From: Psychrobacter urativorans
GTDB lineage: Bacteria > Pseudomonadota > Gammaproteobacteria > Pseudomonadales > Moraxellaceae
DNA: 64,000 bases
Assembly (NCBI RefSeq): GCF_001298525.1
Contig: NZ_CP012678.1
Location: forward strand, 124,001 to 188,000
Direction of reading: 5' to 3'
The notes beneath the pieces were generated by a model that saw only the letters and a program-made list of their open reading frames with translations, searched no databases and was not told the DNA's origin. Of the stretch, positions 9,067-17,631 are shown piece after piece. A program made the position numbers and the translations under genes. How positions within the stretch are numbered: the first letter of the stretch is position 1; each line of letters begins with the position of its first letter.

Positions 9067-9527
9067 AATTTTTATGACACCTTATACTAAGATTTTAGGG
9101 GGAAATAGTGTAACAAAATATTGTCTCATTCATTACTAATGATACCTAGATTCGAGGCAATGAGCAATCAATGTACAGTTGTTAACTGGGATTTTTACAT
9201 ATTTTTAACGTTAAAGCGAGAATTAGTAAGACACACTTTATTATTAGCTACTTTTTAGTGAATATATTTTTATTAAGGCTTTATCAAACTGGTTTTTTAC
9301 TGATTTTTTATGTAATGGCTTTTAGCGCAAAGATATCATGATAAATCTGCACGGTGTAGAGTGCTAAAAAATTGCACTACTCAATTGTACCACTCATAAA
9401 AGGAGCAGTTATTTATCATAGTCTATGTTGGTGAGCAGCGCTAGCATTGGTTACTAGATACTACGCTAGAGGGGCAGAATAGAAGGGCAAAAGGATAGAA
9501 TAGAAATATAATAGATTTTTCGATAAT
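9067..9527. other. gene-free AT-rich gap upstream of accB
   Basis: This stretch of about 460 bp must contain the accBC promoter on the minus strand. No convincing ORF on either strand, RNA gene or operator was seen; only short imperfect hairpins occur around 9359-9400. Confidence 0.5.
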
Positions 9528-9566
9528 AAAAGCCGCTGCGTATAGATAGATACGTAGCGGCTTTTT
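9528..9566 (-). terminator. terminator downstream of the MATE gene
   Basis: AAAAGCCGCTGCGTA (starting 9528) pairs with TACGTAGCGGCTTTT (9551-9565) with one G-T wobble and an 8-nt loop. The A tract on the plus strand gives the U run for minus-strand transcripts from the transporter gene ending at 9640. Confidence 0.7.
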
Positions 9567-9639
9567 AACTCGTTGATAATAAGTTTTAAAATTATACTAA
9601 AAATTATTATTTACTGGATAAAGATTAATGACTAACGCG

Positions 9640-11007
9640 CTAACCCCACTGTGCTTGCAAGCGTCTTTGTTGATAACGCAGGCGTAGGGTAAGTAGGATA
9701 GACGATAAGAATAGACCAGTGATTAATGCCATCCAAAACCCTTGTGCGCCCACATCTGTATGGCGTACTAAGTAAATGCCAAGTGGCAAGGCGACAATCC
9801 AATAACAAAATAGCGTGACCCACATGGGGACGGTGGTGTCCTGCATCCCGCGCAAAATGCCCGCAATATTTACCTGCCAACCGTCAAATAGCTGATAAGC
9901 AAGGGCAAAGATTAATAGGTGCATGGCTTGCGCGCGCACCTCTACATTATCTGTGAAAGCCATAGCCAATTGTGGTCTGAATAGCCAAATCCCAACCATA
10001 GAAACAATCGCAATTAGTACTGTCCAAATCAGCCCAGTGGCTTGCACATGGCGTAAAGCAAGAAGATTTTTTTCACCAAAACGGTTAGATACCATAATAG
10101 TCAGCGCCATTGCCACCGATATGGGTATCATAAATAGCTGTGAGGTCACTGATAGCGCCACCTGATGCGATGCCGTTGCCAATGCTCCTAATGGACTAAT
10201 CACTAGCGCACCTAAGCTAAATAAGCTCGCCTCAAAAAAGATGGAGATACCGATAGGTATGCCAAGCGTCAATAGCTTTTTGATTTGCACGCGATTGGGT
10301 GCAGTAAAGCTATAAAAAAAGCGGGTACTAGCAAATTGATGGCGTTTTGTAAAAGTCGTATAAGCGCCTAATAGTAATACATTTATCCATAACACTATCG
10401 CTGTTGCCACCCCACAACCTGCTCCGCCCATTTCAGGCATACCAAACAAACCATGGATAAAAATGTAATTCAGTGGAATATCAGCGAGCAAGCCGATGAT
10501 ACTGATAATTGTAACGGGTTCGGGTCGCGCAAGTGCCTCGCAGTAACTGCGTAGCACCGCATATATGGCAAGCGCTGGGAAGCCAAACGATACCCCATAT
10601 AAATATTGAGTCGCGATAGGCTGAATATTCTCAGGGACGCCCATCAAGCTAAGAACATTTGGCGCTAGATTCACAATCACAAAACCAATAATACCAATCA
10701 CCGCTGCTGTCCATAAAGACTGTTGCGTAATATGTGGTACTTGATCATGTTTGTTTTGACCTATCGCCTCACCAATTAATGGTGTGGTAGCGATTAAAAT
10801 ACCGGTCGCTAATAAAAACAGCGGCAACCAAATACCAGAACCAACCGCCACAGCAGCTAAATCTAGCGCGGAGACTTGACCTGCCATGATGGCATCAACG
10901 ACACCCAGTGCCGCTTGGCAAAACTGAGTCACTAAGATAGGTAGCGCGAGCACACCTAATCGTAGGCTATAACTTTTAAAATCTGTAAACGAAATCGGGG
11001 AAACCAT
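9640..11007 (-). CDS. MATE family multidrug/sodium antiporter (NorM-like)
   Basis: The 455-aa protein has about twelve membrane spans and the MATE N-terminus: LALPILVTQFCQAALGVVDAIMAG resembles the NorM/MdtK helix 1-2 region in which the conserved QxxxxxxGxVDxxMAG pattern is visible. Length matches NorM (about 457 aa). The second half repeats the fold, with TLGIPIGISIFFE as the start of repeat two. Such proteins export cationic drugs and dyes with Na+ or H+ influx. ATG at 11007 is chosen because the 37-residue upstream extension is polar and unlike the family. Drug specificity cannot be deduced. Confidence 0.9.
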   Translation of the reverse strand: MVSPISFTDFKSYSLRLGVLALPILVTQFCQAALGVVDAIMAGQVSALDLAAVAVGSGIWLPLFLLATGILIATTPLIGEAIGQNKHDQVPHITQQSLWTAAVIGIIGFVIVNLAPNVLSLMGVPENIQPIATQYLYGVSFGFPALAIYAVLRSYCEALARPEPVTIISIIGLLADIPLNYIFIHGLFGMPEMGGAGCGVATAIVLWINVLLLGAYTTFTKRHQFASTRFFYSFTAPNRVQIKKLLTLGIPIGISIFFEASLFSLGALVISPLGALATASHQVALSVTSQLFMIPISVAMALTIMVSNRFGEKNLLALRHVQATGLIWTVLIAIVSMVGIWLFRPQLAMAFTDNVEVRAQAMHLLIFALAYQLFDGWQVNIAGILRGMQDTTVPMWVTLFCYWIVALPLGIYLVRHTDVGAQGFWMALITGLFLSSILLTLRLRYQQRRLQAQWG

Positions 11008-11421
11008 AGTTAGCAACTTTTCATTATTCACGGTGGTTATTGCTGATGGACAAATACGCACATCAACGAAGTAAGAGTAAAACAGTAAAAAATAGTGCGA
11101 GCAGTTATATTTAGACAAAGCGATAGTAAATGGTGATATACGCTAAGAAATGGCACACAGGCATTAACATCGCGAGCACCACTAGAATTCAAAAGATAAA
11201 ATCCGGACACTGAAATAAAAATAACCCGTCAATTCAGTCAATGAATGGACAGGTTAAAGGTAGAGAGGATGGTAAAGAAACCGAGTCCTGATGTCAACGC
11301 TTTCAACAAGGCGCACACGCATGAGTCATGGTTTAGTATATGAAATCGCATTGACGTTTTTTTATTAATGTTACTTTTGCGTTAAGCTATCAACACTATT
11401 ATTGGGCTGCCATTGCCATTT
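11008..11421. other. gene-free gap between the MATE and EVE-domain genes
   Basis: About 410 bp without a credible ORF. An imperfect inverted repeat around 11223-11256 (AACCCGTCAATTCA against TGAATGGACAGGTT) could be a decayed terminator of the EVE gene, but it has several mismatches and no clear T run. Confidence 0.4.
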
Positions 11422-11925
11422 TTATATTATTTCCTCGTCATCCATCGAATTTCCTACCAACCCTAATTCTTCTGCCATATCCATAATTGCAAACCAGTGC
11501 TTAGGCTCAAGCGGAATAATGGTTAATTGCTCACAGCCTTTTCTTAGTAATAACGAGTCTTCAAGGGAAGGCAAGAATTTGAGCTCTGCTAATGGCAAAA
11601 TATCCGTAAAGGCTTGCTCAAAAGTAACATCTACCATATACCAACGCGGTGCCTCGATGGTGGCGATAGGATCAAAATGTCGATGCTCAGGGTGAAATTG
11701 GGTTGAATCAGGATAGCCAGCTTTAGTAATGGTCACAATACCCGCCACGCCTGATGGTTTAGCACTTGAGTGATAAAAAAAGGCGCGATCACCAACCTTC
11801 ATATCATCGCGCATAAAGTTACGAGCACGATAATTTCGTACGCCATCCCACATCTCTGTTCCTAAACACTCTAAATCGTTTATGCTAAAACATTTTGGAT
11901 TAGATTTTATCAGCCAATACGCCAT
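11422..11925 (-). CDS. EVE domain-containing protein
   Basis: The 167-aa protein is essentially one EVE domain (PUA-like fold, formerly DUF55, as in human THYN1). It starts MAYWLIKSNP and includes WDGVRNYRARNFMRDDMKVGD with FFYHSSAKPSGVAGI, the typical VRNYQARNxL/GDxxFFYHS signature. EVE domains bind modified bases in DNA or RNA. The bacterial stand-alone protein has no settled role. It stands alone, divergent from hemW across about 230 bp. Confidence 0.88.
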   Translation of the reverse strand: MAYWLIKSNPKCFSINDLECLGTEMWDGVRNYRARNFMRDDMKVGDRAFFYHSSAKPSGVAGIVTITKAGYPDSTQFHPEHRHFDPIATIEAPRWYMVDVTFEQAFTDILPLAELKFLPSLEDSLLLRKGCEQLTIIPLEPKHWFAIMDMAEELGLVGNSMDDEEII

Positions 11926-12154
11926 TATTTTTATCCTTTTTTTAATTGTTTATCATGTTATACGATAGTGATTTATACGGCAGTTCTCTGCTATTTTGCC
12001 TATAAGAGTAAGCCGTTAATATGAGCATTTGTTACTGGTTTTGTTATTGATGTATTATTCTTTAAGTTACCCTTTTTTTTAAGTGGTTTAGCCGTTATTC
12101 TAGCGTTACTTTCTGCTGTTAATGACAGCACTTTATCGATAAATAAGCCCATTT

Positions 12155-13471
12155 ATGTCTGAAAATGAATCTGATAGCCTTTTTAACAATCGTAATTTGA
12201 ATAATTACAATGTTCACGATTTTCCTATCATGGAAAATATGCTCAATACAAATAACTTAGAGGTATTGAGTATTCCGCTAGCGCTTTATATTCATATTCC
12301 ATGGTGCGTAAAAAAGTGTCCTTACTGTGATTTTAACTCGCATGAGCTGGGCGCTGATATATCACTATCGATGTATGATGATTATGTCGACGCGTTATTA
12401 TTAGATGCCCGTATGCAGCAGCCGCTAACGCAAGGGCGAGAGATTAGCTCGATATTTATTGGCGGTGGCACGCCATCATTGTTACCTATCGTACAATATC
12501 GGCGCTTATTTTCAGAGTTGCGCTCGATTTTTAATTTTGCTGCCAATATTGAAATTACGATGGAAGCCAACCCTGGGACATTGGAACATGCGCCATTTGC
12601 CGAATATCTAGAGGTCGGTATCAATCGTTTGTCTATTGGTGTGCAGAGTTTTGATGTTGATAAATTGCAAACGCTTGGGCGTATTCATAATCCTGAGCAA
12701 GCTATAACCGCCATTAAAGCGGCGCGTGCGGCTGGATTTGAGCGCGTCAATGTCGATTTGATGCACGGTTTACCGCAGCAGACGTTGCCTGAAGCCATGC
12801 ACGATATTCAGTTGGCACACGATGCAGGCGCAACCCATATATCTTGGTATCAGCTAACGATTGAGCCCAATACCGTATTTTATCGCAGTCAGCCTATTTT
12901 ACCTGATGAGGATAGCTTGGCTGATATCGAGCAGGCAGGTCAGACGTTACTTCAGCGTTTGGGCTATGATAATTATGAAGTGTCAGCATGGACAGGCGCA
13001 TCCGATATGCCGTGTCGCCATAATGTGAATTATTGGCAATTTGGTGATTATTTAGCGATTGGTGCGGGCGCTCACGGCAAGATAAGCATTGGTAAAAATG
13101 TATTAAGTAATCTAGCAGATAATGAATTGCTGTCGGCAGCAGGTATCTATCGTTTTAGCAAGTCGCGTCTGCCAAAAGATTATGTTACTTATGCCGATAC
13201 CAATACGATGCCAACTGCGCCAAAAATGGTTGGCTGGCAAGCCATTGCAAGTGATGAATTGGTTAGTGAGTTTATGCTCAATGTCTTGCGTTTACATGAT
13301 GGGGTCGCGTGGACCTTATTTGAAGCGCGAACGGGGCTGACGTACGACAGTATTGCCACTGAAATAACCGAATTAATTAATAAAGGTTTGCTGATAGATA
13401 GTAAAGACACTCTACGGCCTACTAAACTAGGACAGCGTTATCTAAATCAGATATTACGAGCATTTTTATGA
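12155..13471 (+). CDS. hemW: radical SAM haem chaperone HemW
   Basis: The family's 4Fe-4S/SAM motif CxxxCxxC is present as CVKKCPYC (Cys51, Cys55, Cys58), followed by FIGGGTPSLL (the GGTP SAM-binding motif) and the HemW-type C-terminal region. HemW binds haem and inserts it into respiratory enzymes. It resembles HemN but lacks HemN's extra N-terminal residues required for coproporphyrinogen oxidation. At 438 aa it is about 50 residues longer than the E. coli protein because of an Asn-rich N-terminal extension; an internal ATG (Met26 or Met29) could be the true start, since the site at 12155 has no strong Shine-Dalgarno. Confidence 0.9.
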   Translation: MSENESDSLFNNRNLNNYNVHDFPIMENMLNTNNLEVLSIPLALYIHIPWCVKKCPYCDFNSHELGADISLSMYDDYVDALLLDARMQQPLTQGREISSIFIGGGTPSLLPIVQYRRLFSELRSIFNFAANIEITMEANPGTLEHAPFAEYLEVGINRLSIGVQSFDVDKLQTLGRIHNPEQAITAIKAARAAGFERVNVDLMHGLPQQTLPEAMHDIQLAHDAGATHISWYQLTIEPNTVFYRSQPILPDEDSLADIEQAGQTLLQRLGYDNYEVSAWTGASDMPCRHNVNYWQFGDYLAIGAGAHGKISIGKNVLSNLADNELLSAAGIYRFSKSRLPKDYVTYADTNTMPTAPKMVGWQAIASDELVSEFMLNVLRLHDGVAWTLFEARTGLTYDSIATEITELINKGLLIDSKDTLRPTKLGQRYLNQILRAFL

Positions 13472-13499
13472 CGTATAAAAAATCATCATAAATAGTAAT

Positions 13500-13526
13500 A
13501 AAAAAGGCCTACCGTTGGGTCAGCCT
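13500..13526 (-). terminator. terminator of the first entericidin-like gene
   Basis: AGGCCTACC (13505-13513), a 4-nt loop and GGTCAGCCT (13518-13526) form a hairpin with two mismatched pairs. The adjacent A tract gives a U run on minus-strand transcripts. It is a diverged copy of the hairpin 242 bp away. Confidence 0.6.
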
Positions 13527-13551
13527 CTTCAAGGAAACAGCTAATAAAAAC

Positions 13552-13692
13552 TCAAATGTTTCCTTGAGCTTCTTGAGCAGTACTACTTATAGCATTACCA
13601 GCGATTGATAAGTCTTGGCCTAGACCTGCGAACGTGTTGCAGCCAGTTAGTACAAACATAGCGGTCAAAGATGCGATAATTACTTTTTTCAT
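13552..13692 (-). CDS. entericidin-like small lipoprotein, copy 1
   Basis: The 46-aa product starts MKKVIIASLTAMFVLTGC, a lipoprotein signal with lipobox LTGC and the modified Cys at residue 18, followed by a short Gly/Ala-rich mature peptide ending AQEAQGNI. This matches entericidin A/B-type lipoproteins (EcnA/EcnB), small envelope lipoproteins described in Enterobacteriaceae as an antidote/toxin pair. Whether either copy here is toxic is unknown. An AAGGACACTACT ribosome-binding region precedes the ATG. It is one half of an exact-length 242-bp tandem duplication with the next gene. Confidence 0.82.
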   Translation of the reverse strand: MKKVIIASLTAMFVLTGCNTFAGLGQDLSIAGNAISSTAQEAQGNI

Positions 13693-13740
13693 AGTAGTGT
13701 CCTTAAAAGGGATAAAATTACGATAGTTTATACAAAGTAT

Positions 13741-13768
13741 AAAAAAAGGCCTACCGTTTGGTAAGCCT
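13741..13768 (-). terminator. terminator of the second entericidin-like gene
   Basis: AGGCCTACC (13747-13755), loop GTTT and GGTAAGCCT (13760-13768) pair with one mismatch. The seven-A tract at 13741-13747 supplies the U run for minus-strand transcripts. Confidence 0.75.
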
Positions 13769-13793
13769 CTTAAATATAAAATCTAATTAAAAC

Positions 13794-13934
13794 TTAGATT
13801 TTGTTTTGTACTTCTTGAGCAGTACCGGTTACTGCATTACCAGCGCTAGATACGTCTTTGCCGATACCTTTAAAAGTGTTACAACCAGTTAATACAAACA
13901 TAGCCGCCAAAGATGCGATAATTACTTTTTTCAT
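13794..13934 (-). CDS. entericidin-like small lipoprotein, copy 2
   Basis: The 46-aa product is a paralogue of the neighbouring gene: identical signal MKKVIIASL-AMFVLTGCNTF with lipobox LTGC (Cys18), then KGIGKDVSSAGNAVTGTAQ. A GAGGACACTATT ribosome-binding region precedes the ATG at 13934. An in-frame codon 14 triplets upstream is not used, since the family begins at MKK. The mature part is more lysine-rich (KGIGKD, VQNKI) than copy 1 (AGLGQD, AQGNI), so the two products differ in charge. Confidence 0.85.
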   Translation of the reverse strand: MKKVIIASLAAMFVLTGCNTFKGIGKDVSSAGNAVTGTAQEVQNKI

Positions 13935-14367
13935 AATAGTGTCCTCAAAAATAAATGGATTCTTACAAGTAAACACAATAAAGTCAAGCAGTCTGCTTGA
14001 GCAACATTGATGGCAAACAGGATAAAATGCTAAAGCGACGCTACCAGATAGAAAATCACAGATAAAAATTTCATAATGGCATTGTCGCTCTGTCTTAATA
14101 TTTTAGTTATCCTTTGCAGATATCATAGTGAAAGTTAAAATATATACCCAGTACTAAAATGTAACTATAGACAGTAAAGTGTAACTTTTGATTACGCTTA
14201 GCTATAAGCTGTCTTACAACTCTGTTAGCTAGCTATCCTACTAAGCACTGGTTTTGCACCAACCTTTCTCTTAAAGCGTTGCTCTTAAATTGCTCTTAAT
14301 TAAATAGTAGACTTAAAAGGTTGTAGAAACCTAAATATTGATAATTATTCATTTTTACGGAATTAAC
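13935..14367. other. gene-free gap between the entericidin-like pair and trmL
   Basis: About 430 bp with no credible ORF. A perfect 7-3-7 palindrome TCAAGCA-GTC-TGCTTGA lies at 13984-14000, about 50 bp upstream of the second lipoprotein start on the minus strand. It could be an operator. The rest is AT-rich and must hold two divergent promoters. Confidence 0.4.
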
Positions 14368-14934
14368 ATGATCATTCATATTGTGCTCGTAGCACCAAAG
14401 ATGCCCAGTAATACGGGTAATATCATTCGTTTATGTGCTAATAGTGGCGCACAACTGCATTTAGTACAGCCTTTAGGTTTTGAGCTGGATGACAAAAAGC
14501 TGCGCCGAGCAGGTCTAGATTATCATGAATACGCGCATTTGCAAGTTCATGAAGATTGGGCAGCGACAAAGTCTGCGTTACTGGCGGCAGATTGTCAGAC
14601 GATTATTGCGTTAACCACCAAGCTAAGTCGTCCTTTTTATGATTATGATTTCTCTACTCAAACAATTGATAATATAGACAACATTTCAAAAAATGGAGCT
14701 AGTAACGTCGCCTTGGTTTTTGGTTCCGAAACCGCAGGATTGCCAGATACTATCCGTGATGATATTGGCGCTAACCACTGGCTACGCTTACCGATGTTAC
14801 CGGACTCACGTAGCTTAAATTTATCTAATAGCGTGGCAATATGTCTCTACGAAGTATGGCGACAGCAAGGTTTTGGTGGAGATGCAGGTCGCAGTGTCGG
14901 TTATGAGAACCTGACTGTTTATGATGCCAAATGA
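14368..14934 (+). CDS. trmL: tRNA (cytidine/uridine-34 2'-O)-methyltransferase TrmL
   Basis: The 188-aa SPOUT (trefoil-knot) methyltransferase uses SAM to methylate the wobble ribose of tRNA-Leu. The motifs are in order: MIIHIVLVAPKMPSNTGNIIR (N-terminal RNA-binding strand, residues 1-21), VFGSETAGLP (motif 2) and LPMLPDSRSLNLSNSVA (motif 3, the knot). ATG at 14368 is chosen because a TTG ten codons earlier would add a non-family extension. It converges with tusE, which also modifies tRNA wobble bases. Confidence 0.93.
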   Translation: MIIHIVLVAPKMPSNTGNIIRLCANSGAQLHLVQPLGFELDDKKLRRAGLDYHEYAHLQVHEDWAATKSALLAADCQTIIALTTKLSRPFYDYDFSTQTIDNIDNISKNGASNVALVFGSETAGLPDTIRDDIGANHWLRLPMLPDSRSLNLSNSVAICLYEVWRQQGFGGDAGRSVGYENLTVYDAK

Positions 14935-14993
14935 TTTTTTGATAAACCATGTTTTTGATAAAGCATACTGACGCTTGTAAAACTTCAAGCGGA

Positions 14994-15341
14994 CTATAAA
15001 CAGTTCGGTGGCTTTGGTAATCCCGCCAAACGGTTGACATGACGCGCGACCAAGCCCGTATTGAACAGCTGTTGCAGTTTTTGGTTGCTAATATCGTGCT
15101 CAGGTAAGTTTTGTTGTAACCATTTAATCAGTGGGCGCGTCGCTGGCGCGTGATTAAATTTAATAAAAAATGCCCGCACTTGCAGCAGAATCTCTAAATG
15201 TTCAGCATTCAAATCAACCTCGAGGGTATCCGCAAGGTGTTGCGCCAGTTCTGGTGTCCAAATACTATGGTCATAAAGATGACCGTCCTGATCCAATGCG
15301 ACGTTAGCAGTCATGATATGGGGCTTGATTGCAATGGTCAT
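14994..15341 (-). CDS. tusE: TusE/DsrC-family sulfur carrier
   Basis: The 115-aa protein ends GLPKPPNCL, in which the penultimate Cys114 is the conserved swinging-arm cysteine of the TusE/DsrC family. It accepts persulfide sulfur from TusBCD and delivers it to MnmA for 2-thiolation of tRNA wobble uridine. DHSIWTPELAQHLA and LEILLQVRAFF are typical family segments. It overlaps the end of tusB by 4 bp, indicating translational coupling, and is last in the tusDCBE operon. Confidence 0.9.
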   Translation of the reverse strand: MTIAIKPHIMTANVALDQDGHLYDHSIWTPELAQHLADTLEVDLNAEHLEILLQVRAFFIKFNHAPATRPLIKWLQQNLPEHDISNQKLQQLFNTGLVARHVNRLAGLPKPPNCL

Positions 15342-15667
15342 AAGGCAATCGTCACCACTTTATCAAACTGAGGGTCTTGCGTGAGCTGTACCCATTCATT
15401 ATCCGTTAATAATTTGGTCAATTTTTTATCGAGATTCAGCTGTGTGGCTGTATTGGCACTGAGCTGCGCAACATCGTCGGAGAGTGCATAAATACTAGCG
15501 ATACCTTGTATATCACCATCTTCGACATACGCATTGAGCCAATCTATAAATGCCACCGTTGTGCCTAATAAAACGATACTATCGCCCGCGCGCCACGTTA
15601 ACGCCATCTCAGTTGTACTGCGTCTGAGCGTATCCATTGAGCTGTGTAATTGATATAAGGTTGCCAT
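15338..15667 (-). CDS. tusB: TusB/DsrH-like sulfur relay subunit
   Basis: The 109-aa protein is assigned to TusB/DsrH mainly by position between tusC and tusE and by size. MATLYQLHSS and GDSIVLLGTTV fit the DsrH N-terminal strand and loop, but sequence similarity is weak. No cysteine is present, so it cannot carry sulfur itself and would act as a structural subunit of the TusBCD hexamer. It overlaps tusE by 4 bp. Confidence 0.75.
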   Translation of the reverse strand: MATLYQLHSSMDTLRRSTTEMALTWRAGDSIVLLGTTVAFIDWLNAYVEDGDIQGIASIYALSDDVAQLSANTATQLNLDKKLTKLLTDNEWVQLTQDPQFDKVVTIAL

Positions 15668-15723
15668 AACGAATGTCCGTTGGTTGCCATATTGAATAAG
15701 AAGGTTTAGCTATAATAAGCAGT

Positions 15724-16047
15724 TTAAAAAGTGAGAATTTGCTCAAAATCTTGTGAGTTAACGACTTCAGGTATAAAGGTGAGCTGTGCCGCTAAATCAT
15801 TGGGTAGCATTCCGGTTATCCAACCACTGAATACGTCATCAGGCAACCACGCGGCAGGCATATCATACAGTTCAAGGGATTGAATCATGCCATGCAAACG
15901 GGATTTGGGTTGCATTAATAAACCAAAAACAGGCGCATCTAAATACAGCTGTACCTCATGTCCAAAGGTCGCCAATGTCAAAGCGAGGGCGCAACCCTCA
16001 TAACTTGCCATCTCAGTAGGCGTGCGCAATTGAATCAGTAATTTCAT
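15724..16047 (-). CDS. tusC: TusC/DsrF-like sulfur relay subunit
   Basis: The 107-aa DsrE/F-fold protein has the strand-loop-helix pattern LALTLATFGHEVQLYLDAPVFG typical of TusC, including the VxLYLD segment. Like tusB it is divergent and assigned partly from order. It lies 23 bp downstream of tusD and 56 bp upstream of tusB on the same strand. Confidence 0.78.
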   Translation of the reverse strand: MKLLIQLRTPTEMASYEGCALALTLATFGHEVQLYLDAPVFGLLMQPKSRLHGMIQSLELYDMPAAWLPDDVFSGWITGMLPNDLAAQLTFIPEVVNSQDFEQILTF

Positions 16048-16070
16048 TTGTTGTCCTCAATGTACACGTG

Positions 16071-16520
16071 TTAAAACTGTATCAGGCGGCAGTTACTTTG
16101 CATCATCATGGCAAGTTCGCTTAGCCCAACAAGATGAAATCCAGTAGCAACATTATCACCGTCTAGTTGATGACGTTCACTATTGTCAGTATCGCTAATA
16201 CCGCGACTGAGTGCTGTACTGACACAAACAGGCAGCGGTAACTGATATTGCGTAGCTAATGTTTGCCATGCTTGGGTTAAATTAAACTGCTCAGCTGACT
16301 GCCAACGTAGTCGGTTTGCAGTATGTGCCGCATCCGCATAAAAAAATACATTTAAGGGCGGCTGATTAAGCTCAGAATCAGCGATATCAGTAGAATTAGC
16401 AGTATCTTTGGCTTGCTCAAGCAATGCCTTAGCGTAGCGCAATGCTAAATGCGCAAGCGGATGGCTAGGGTCAGCAGTAATCAGTAGCAGTGGGGTGGTG
16501 GCTGTAGTCACAGTAGTCAT
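16071..16520 (-). CDS. tusD: TusD/DsrE-like sulfurtransferase
   Basis: The 149-aa protein is the catalytic subunit of TusBCD. LPVCVSTALSRGI places the conserved cysteine at residue 99 (equivalent to Cys78 of E. coli TusD) followed by the usual S/R-G segment. VFFYADAAHTAN matches the VFFYxDGVxxAN motif. It is about 20 residues longer than E. coli TusD because of a loop containing ANSTDIADSELN and an acidic insert after the catalytic Cys. It is first gene of the tusDCBE operon, which starts about 65 bp downstream of the oxidoreductase gene. Confidence 0.88.
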   Translation of the reverse strand: MTTVTTATTPLLLITADPSHPLAHLALRYAKALLEQAKDTANSTDIADSELNQPPLNVFFYADAAHTANRLRWQSAEQFNLTQAWQTLATQYQLPLPVCVSTALSRGISDTDNSERHQLDGDNVATGFHLVGLSELAMMMQSNCRLIQF

Positions 16521-16584
16521 AAGTGTGGTATCACAAGTTATTGAATATTAATTATCATTATTATAATCAAAGATGGTTATAGAC

Positions 16585-17631
16585 TTAAAATTCTTCAATA
16601 TCTGCAACCTTGACCATTTGCTTGCCAATATTTTCGCCTGAAAACAAGCCGATAAAGGCAGCAGGGATATGTTCAAAACCCTCGATAAGGTGTTCTTTAT
16701 AGGTTATCTTACCATCGTTGTACCATTCGCCAATTTGTTTTTTGGCATCATTAAATTCTTCCATAAAATCATAAGCCACAAAGCCTTCCATGCGCGCGCT
16801 TTTTTTGATGAGCATGTGCATCGGTCTTGGACCTTGTGGTGGGTTTTTTGCATTATAATCGGCGATTTGACCACAAATAGCAATGCGTGCGTGTTCATTG
16901 ATATTGGCAAAGACGGCATCGAACAGCTCGCCGCCGACATTATCAAAAAATACATCAACGCCATTAGGGCATGCCGCTTTTATCGCTGCGGTCATATCGT
17001 CAGTTTGTTTATAATTAATGCCTTTATCTAGACCTAAATCTTGCTCTAGATAATCAATTTTTTGCGGTGTGCCTGCAATACCGACCACTCTACAGCCTTT
17101 AATTCGAGCAATTTGGGCAGCAATACTGCCTACCGCGCCAGCAGCACCGGAGACGACGACCGTGTCGCCTTTTTTTGGTTGACCGATGTTTATCATGCCA
17201 AAATAGGCGGCTAAACCCGGTATGCCAAGCATACTGACGGCGGTAGAAATAGGCGCAAGAGTAGGGTCTACTTTTGCGATATGGTCTGTACTCACGCTTT
17301 GGTATTTTTGCCAAGCAAAGCGACCGTGTACAATATCGCCTTGTTTAAAATCCTGACTTTTGCTGTCGATAACCTGCGCAACCGTTCTACTGGTAATAGG
17401 TTTGTTGAGTTTAAATTTATTGCCAGCCGCATCGTCATCGCCTTTATCCATAAAGCCGCGCATACCGGGGTCGACTGAGATATAAAGGCTTTTGATTAAT
17501 ACTTCATTATCTTGGCACTGGGGCATATCGATAGTATTGAATTTAAAGGTATCTGCTTTTACTGTGCCTGACGGATGCTTAGCCAGTACGATTTCTTGGT
17601 TTTGTTCTTGATTTTGTTCTTGATTATGCAT
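16585..17631 (-). CDS. zinc-independent NADPH-dependent MDR oxidoreductase (CurA-like)
   Basis: The 348-aa protein belongs to the medium-chain dehydrogenase/reductase family without catalytic zinc, as in E. coli CurA and leukotriene B4 12-hydroxydehydrogenases, which reduce C=C bonds of enones. SVDPGMRGFMD (about 50-60) is the subfamily signature. VVVSGAAGAVGSIAAQ (about 158-173) is the NADPH-binding loop, and VFFDNVGGE follows. The N-terminus is a three-fold NQEQ repeat (residues 3-12), encoded by a short DNA repeat around 17590-17625. AAAGGTC precedes the ATG. It may be co-transcribed with the tus genes 65 bp downstream; the physiological substrate is unknown. Confidence 0.88.
   Translation of the reverse strand: MHNQEQNQEQNQEIVLAKHPSGTVKADTFKFNTIDMPQCQDNEVLIKSLYISVDPGMRGFMDKGDDDAAGNKFKLNKPITSRTVAQVIDSKSQDFKQGDIVHGRFAWQKYQSVSTDHIAKVDPTLAPISTAVSMLGIPGLAAYFGMINIGQPKKGDTVVVSGAAGAVGSIAAQIARIKGCRVVGIAGTPQKIDYLEQDLGLDKGINYKQTDDMTAAIKAACPNGVDVFFDNVGGELFDAVFANINEHARIAICGQIADYNAKNPPQGPRPMHMLIKKSARMEGFVAYDFMEEFNDAKKQIGEWYNDGKITYKEHLIEGFEHIPAAFIGLFSGENIGKQMVKVADIEEF

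Noticed and set aside
11223..11256. inverted repeat AACCCGTCAATTCA/TGAATGGACAGGTT as EVE-gene terminator
   Set aside because: Several mismatches and no U run on the minus strand.
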